Source: a bacterium (GTDB lineage: Bacteria; Patescibacteriota; Minisyncoccia; UBA6257; Brennerbacteraceae). Taken from it: 15,428 nucleotides of DNA. The notes under the pieces are model-generated. The model ran no database searches, was not told where the DNA came from, and saw only the letters and a program-made list of their open reading frames with translations. The translations under genes and the position numbers were made by a program. Below, piece by piece: positions 12,000-15,428 of the stretch (positions are counted from its first letter, which is position 1; each line of letters opens with the position of its first letter). The stretch is taken from contig DAIDAW010000014.1 in assembly GCA_027310425.1 (NCBI GenBank), positions 1 to 15,428 of the forward strand. The letters are read 5' to 3'.

Positions 12000-14522
12000 G
12001 ATGTCGCCTTTTTCATCCGCCACGCGCACCGTATCGTTCCTGCGCACGCTGCCGTCCAGAATTCTGCGCGCGAGCGGATCTTTGATTTTCGTCGAAATCA
12101 CGCCGCGCAAAGGGCGCGCGCCGAATACCGGGTCATAGCCGAGTTCCGCGATGCGCACAAGCGCTTCATCGGAAACCTGAAGGACGATGCCATGCGCATC
12201 CATCACCTGTTTGGCGAGCGACCGAATATTGAGCGCGACGATTTTGCCTATCTCGTCTTTCCCCAGCTGCCGGAACGCGATGATCCCGTCGAAACGATTG
12301 AGTAATTCCGGTTTGAAATAATCGACGAGCGCGCGCTTGAGGTCGCCGGAGAAATCGGCCACGGCTTTCCCTTGTTCGATCTGCTCCTTGATGTACTGCG
12401 AATTCGCGTTCGACGTGCAGATGATAATCGTATTTTTGAAATCGATCTCGCGCGAGAGCGTATCGGTGATTTTGCCTTCGTCGAAAATCGGCAGGAAAAT
12501 GTCGATGAGCTGGCTATTCGCTTTTTCGAATTCATCGAGCAAAATGAGCGAAAACGGCTTTTGCTTCACCGCCTCCACGAACGCGCCGCCCGCGGCTCCG
12601 TCCGGAGATCCGATAAACTGCGCAACGGCTTTCTGATCCTGATATTCGGACATATCGAACCGGATCATCGCGGCTTCGGAACCGAAATAGAGTTCGGCAA
12701 GCGCTTTGGAAAGTTCTGTTTTCCCGACGCCGGTCGGTCCCACGAACAGAAACGTCGCAATCGGCCCTTTCTGGCGCGCCAGGCCTGCGCGGTACTGGCG
12801 CAGCGCCGCGGCAACCGCCTTCACCGCTTCGTCCTGGTCGATGAAGCGCTCATGGATTTTCGTTTCCAAATCGAGCAGCTGTTTGGCTTCCGTGCCATGG
12901 GCAACCGCGATCGGAATATTGGTTTTACGCGCTACCACGCTGACTACGGCTTCGGGCGTCAGCACGCTGTCCCCGCGGCTGTGCGCCTCTGCGAGCGTTT
13001 CCTGGAGCAGGTCGAGCGACGCGCGCGGCAGCGGCTTCTGGCGCAAGAATTGGTACGCGAGCTCAACGGTTTTCCTGATCGCCGGATAGCTGATGATAAT
13101 GCGCCATTCGTTCTCCAAGGCATAGCTTTCGTACACCAGAAGCCGCACGGTTTCGTCCTGATCCAATTCCCGCATTTTTACGGTTTCGAACAGCGAGACG
13201 AATTTCTGGTTCAATTCGATAATCTGGCGGTACAGGCGCGGCGTCGTATCGCCGATGAGCGGAATTTGCGACGCTGCAGCGAGCGCTTCAAGCGCTTCAA
13301 ACACGCTGATTTCCCCCTTGTTGTTCAGCTGCTCGATCGTGTGGATATCGGGTATGTAAAGCACGATATTGCCTGCCGCGATAATCTCTTCTGTTACCTG
13401 TTTGAAACGTTTCAGGATTTCGCTGCCGGACGCTGCTCCCGCGGAGAGGCGCGTGGTATCCAGGGCGACTAAGCGCTTGTCAAACAGTTTAGACGGCACG
13501 TTGTCGCGCGCTATTTCATGCGCGAGATGTTCGACAATGGCGCTCTTTCCGATATCCTCGTCGCCGACCAAAATGACGTTGTTGCGGTTCGGCCGCGACA
13601 GAATATTGAGCATCGCCCGATATTCCTCCTCGTGGCCTACCAGAAAACCGATTTCATTCCTGTGCGCCTTGTCGGTCAGATCGTCGGAAAGCGTATCCAA
13701 ATACGAGGTGGGCCGCGAAGTCCACGCGCGGTTCACGCGCGAACCTGCCTGCACCATGCCGGCAGCGCTTCCCCGCTTGGCGCGCATCTTCCGCCCCAAC
13801 CCTTTGCTCAATCTGCCGAACACCACGGCATTGCGGAAATCGGCCTCATTAAGATGGTATTTTGAAAACAAATCGGACAAGTTTTTCTGCTCCACCGCCA
13901 TGCACGCGGCAAAGAGCGCGGACGGAGAAATGGACCGCTCGCCGAGCTCAACCGCCTCGCCGAAGCCCGCGCGCGCCAGAGCCTCGATTTCCGCGACGCG
14001 CTGGTCCTCGCAGCGCAAGCCTTTGACCGCGTCGATGCTGCATGTGCCGCGCGCCGCCTGTATTTTTTTATCCAGATCGCTTGAAAACTCCCCAGGCGCG
14101 ATGCCCAGCCGCATCATGCCGCGCCTGATTTCATCCTCGCGGAGCATGCGCTTGAACATAAACAGGCACGTGTGCGCGCTCTGCGCCAATTCCGCGTCGG
14201 TCAACGACGCATCAAGAAACCGGAATGAACGAAGCAGGAAAAAATCGTTCACGCGTATCGCGCGCCGGCTGCCAAACATGCGCAGCGTTTCGCTCGTGAT
14301 CGCGCGATTGCCCCGCACGGCGTGAAAGCCGGTATCCGCGAGCACCAGAATCAGAAACAGGCCTGCTGCGCGCAGCTGCGCGCTCGGGCCCTGCACGAAT
14401 ACGATGCTGACCGCGGCTGCAAACCCGAACACGCCGGCAAGCAGGGCGCGGCACGCGAGGCGCTGCACATACGGCATGCGGAAATAGGAAGAATTGAGGA
14501 CAAGCGAATCGGTCTGGTTCAT
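11982..14522 (-). CDS. Membrane-anchored Clp/Hsp100-like double AAA+ ATPase
   Basis: The 846-residue protein starts with two hydrophobic helices (about 24-44 and 50-68). Two degenerate Clp N-like repeats follow (about 100-160 and 175-235), then AAA1 with Walker A GDEDIGKS (320-327) and a Walker B region ending in PDIH (391-394) that lacks the catalytic Glu. AAA2 has Walker A GPTGVGKT (595-602), Walker B LLDE (661-664), the arginine-finger region PELLNRFD (738-745) and sensor 2 GARPLRG (801-807). The coiled-coil M domain of ClpB is absent. The pore-loop aromatic residues are missing in both rings (ASGS for KYRG, DGAAGG for GYVG), and the ClpP-docking LGF loop of ClpC is not visible. Only AAA2 looks catalytic. 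The start is fixed by an ATGA overlap with the upstream membrane gene, suggesting a joint complex. Confidence 0.9.
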   Translation of the reverse strand: MNQTDSLVLNSSYFRMPYVQRLACRALLAGVFGFAAAVSIVFVQGPSAQLRAAGLFLILVLADTGFHAVRGNRAITSETLRMFGSRRAIRVNDFFLLRSFRFLDASLTDAELAQSAHTCLFMFKRMLREDEIRRGMMRLGIAPGEFSSDLDKKIQAARGTCSIDAVKGLRCEDQRVAEIEALARAGFGEAVELGERSISPSALFAACMAVEQKNLSDLFSKYHLNEADFRNAVVFGRLSKGLGRKMRAKRGSAAGMVQAGSRVNRAWTSRPTSYLDTLSDDLTDKAHRNEIGFLVGHEEEYRAMLNILSRPNRNNVILVGDEDIGKSAIVEHLAHEIARDNVPSKLFDKRLVALDTTRLSAGAASGSEILKRFKQVTEEIIAAGNIVLYIPDIHTIEQLNNKGEISVFEALEALAAASQIPLIGDTTPRLYRQIIELNQKFVSLFETVKMRELDQDETVRLLVYESYALENEWRIIISYPAIRKTVELAYQFLRQKPLPRASLDLLQETLAEAHSRGDSVLTPEAVVSVVARKTNIPIAVAHGTEAKQLLDLETKIHERFIDQDEAVKAVAAALRQYRAGLARQKGPIATFLFVGPTGVGKTELSKALAELYFGSEAAMIRFDMSEYQDQKAVAQFIGSPDGAAGGAFVEAVKQKPFSLILLDEFEKANSQLIDIFLPIFDEGKITDTLSREIDFKNTIIICTSNANSQYIKEQIEQGKAVADFSGDLKRALVDYFKPELLNRFDGIIAFRQLGKDEIGKIVALNIRSLAKQVMDAHGIVLQVSDEALVRIAELGYDPVFGARPLRGVISTKIKDPLARRILDGSVRRNDTVRVADEKGDITLAKA

Positions 14523-14863
14523 AGGCGAGCGGGCACAAGCATAGTTATCAGGAGAAGCGCGGGAATCGCAAGCCACGCAAGCCACGCAGCTCCCGCAAAA
14601 ACAAACAGCAGCGCATACGTGGCGGCGCCCAACGCAATCCTCCCCAAACGAAAAACCGGCCCGATAACCCTGCCGACCGGAGAATAATCGCCGTAGAGCG
14701 GGTGCATGATGAGGCGCGCGTTAATAGCAACGCCAAACGTTCGGTCCAGGGACGCGAACCATTCAAATACTCTGCTCCAGAAAAACTGCGAACCTGTGCC
14801 GTACCAGCGCACGAAAAAATTCAAAACGCTTTGGAGAATTGCTGAAACAATAAGACGAATCAC
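14519..14863 (-). CDS. Small membrane protein translated together with the Clp-like ATPase
   Basis: I cannot name this 114-residue protein. Its N-terminal 20 residues are amphipathic (RLIVSAILQSVLNFFVRWY). A central block, residues about 41-75, contains HPLYGDYSPVGRVIG and a basic FRLGRI. Two closely spaced transmembrane helices follow at about 76-92 and 94-110, ending in PARL. The stop TGA shares bases with the ATG of the clp-like gene (ATGA), which implies translational coupling and probably partnership in the membrane. The start is GTG at 14863; an extended -10 lies 6 nt upstream and there is no ribosome-binding site, so a leaderless mRNA is predicted. Confidence 0.85.
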   Translation of the reverse strand: MIRLIVSAILQSVLNFFVRWYGTGSQFFWSRVFEWFASLDRTFGVAINARLIMHPLYGDYSPVGRVIGPVFRLGRIALGAATYALLFVFAGAAWLAWLAIPALLLITMLVPARL

Positions 14864-14869
14864 ATTTCT

Positions 14870-14878
14870 AGTGTATCA
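14870..14878 (-). promoter_or_regulatory. Extended -10 promoter of the membrane protein-clp operon, predicted leaderless
   Basis: The minus strand reads TGA TACACT, then AGAAAT, then the GTG start. The hexamer matches TATAAT at four of six positions with the TGn extension, in the same layout as argS and polX. Confidence 0.5.
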
Positions 14879-14914
14879 CAAAAACACACAGCAACTTTGG
14901 ATAGAACTATCAAC

Positions 14915-15428
14915 TTAAAACAGCGATTTTTGCGAACTGATGTCTTTGTGTTCGTGCTCGTCGAAGAGTGTAATCCGTCCGTATTCGCCGTCATAGCCTG
15001 CGACGCGCTTGACTTTATTTTCGCGCATGCGCTTGATACCTTCGGCAACCACGTCGTATCCGAATGCGGCGATATCCGCGGTGTCAACATCGTCGAGAAT
15101 GCGCAACTCGCCGCCCAGCCCTTCGCACAGCTTCATATACGCTTCGTTCACGCGCTTGGTTTTCGTGGTTACGCCCAAGGATTCCGCAACGATTTCGTCC
15201 AGCGGAATGAAGCTCTTGAACGGAATCGCGTTGGGCAGCACGAATCCTTCCGGACGGTCGGCAAGCTGCTCCACGCGGGACAGCACGCCGATGGTCAGCG
15301 ATTTCCCGCACACCGGGCATTTTCCTGCGTGCGCTTTGGTTTCCTGCGGCGAAAAGCTGATGCCGCACGCGCGGTGGCCGTCGTAATGATATTTCCCCTC
15401 TTCCGGATAAAACTCCACGGTATACAAA
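14915..15428 (-). CDS. Endonuclease Q, C-terminal part (5' end outside window)
   Basis: EndoQ is a PHP-family endonuclease that nicks DNA 5' of deaminated bases such as uracil and hypoxanthine. It is often mislabelled as UvrD helicase. The visible 171 codons hold the segment after the PHP core: YTVEFYPEEGKYHYDGHRAC, a zinc-ribbon-like set His18/Cys21/Cys37/Cys40 (GHRAC and KCPVCGKSL, numbered from the codon at 15427), then VLSRVEQLADRPEGF and IPFKSFIPLDEIVAESLGV, all family hallmarks. A helical region leads to AGYDGEYGRITLF. The last residues, QKSLF, look like a bacterial sliding-clamp-binding motif. The first codons in the window are internal, not a start. The stop lies 51 bp before the start of the next operon. 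Confidence 0.9.
   Translation of the reverse strand, partial: LYTVEFYPEEGKYHYDGHRACGISFSPQETKAHAGKCPVCGKSLTIGVLSRVEQLADRPEGFVLPNAIPFKSFIPLDEIVAESLGVTTKTKRVNEAYMKLCEGLGGELRILDDVDTADIAAFGYDVVAEGIKRMRENKVKRVAGYDGEYGRITLFDEHEHKDISSQKSLF

Noticed and set aside
12372..13472. A 366-codon open frame on the plus strand opposite the clp-like gene
   Set aside because: Phe/Arg-rich antisense composition without domains or promoter; the minus-strand AAA+ gene explains the region.
14523..14585. Upstream start for the clp-like protein
   Set aside because: The added residues overlap the coding end of the membrane gene, and the ATGA overlap gives a clear coupled start.
1..15428. CRISPR arrays, phage or transposon genes
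   Set aside because: No regularly spaced repeats and no integrase, transposase or capsid-like frames on either strand.

Overview
The window is compact, standard-code bacterial DNA. It looks like a Candidate Phyla Radiation genome, probably Parcubacteria/Patescibacteria. This is inferred from small operons, divergent short ribosomal proteins (L35, L20), an EndoQ-type PHP nuclease, a membrane-anchored Clp-like ATPase next to a small membrane protein, and a eukaryote-like IleRS. TGA is used as a stop codon (smpB, the gene before clp), which argues against the code-25 lineages.

Layout. 1-5541 (minus): argS, then ileS, then a DUF1653 gene broken by a stop and a frameshift at the window edge. The IleRS carries a complete histidine-phosphatase domain of about 190 residues inserted within its synthetase body; this is the most striking object in the window. 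5542-5732: a divergent promoter region with several inverted repeats. 5733-7832 (plus): smpB, then 7 bp later the tmRNA gene ssrA, then infC-rpmI-rplT and a strong terminator. 7948-10657 (minus): polX (HhH, Pol beta and PHP domains), a DisA_N-type diadenylate cyclase-like protein and a one-domain O6-alkylguanine-DNA alkyltransferase, a tight operon for DNA repair and possibly c-di-AMP signalling. 10728-11869 (minus): two separately transcribed membrane-protein genes, one with an NBR1-type Ig-like domain and one of 75 residues. 11982-14863 (minus): a two-gene unit of a small membrane protein and a membrane-anchored double-AAA+ Clp homologue lacking the usual pore-loop tyrosines. 14915-15428 (minus): the C-terminal part of endonuclease Q, ending in a sliding-clamp-type motif.

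Themes. Translation and ribosome rescue (argS, ileS, smpB-ssrA, infC-rpmI-rplT) sit beside DNA repair (polX, alkyltransferase, endoQ). Two styles of gene start can be seen. argS, smpB, polX and the pre-clp gene have an extended -10 (TGn plus hexamer) only 6-8 nt before the start codon, which predicts leaderless mRNAs. The two solitary membrane genes have a TTGACA -35, a -10 and a strong AAAGGAGG ribosome-binding site.

No gene-free stretch exceeds 300 bases. The 115 bases between the rplT terminator and the alkyltransferase stop (7833-7947) hold nothing I can name. No CRISPR array, insertion sequence, phage gene or tRNA gene was seen.
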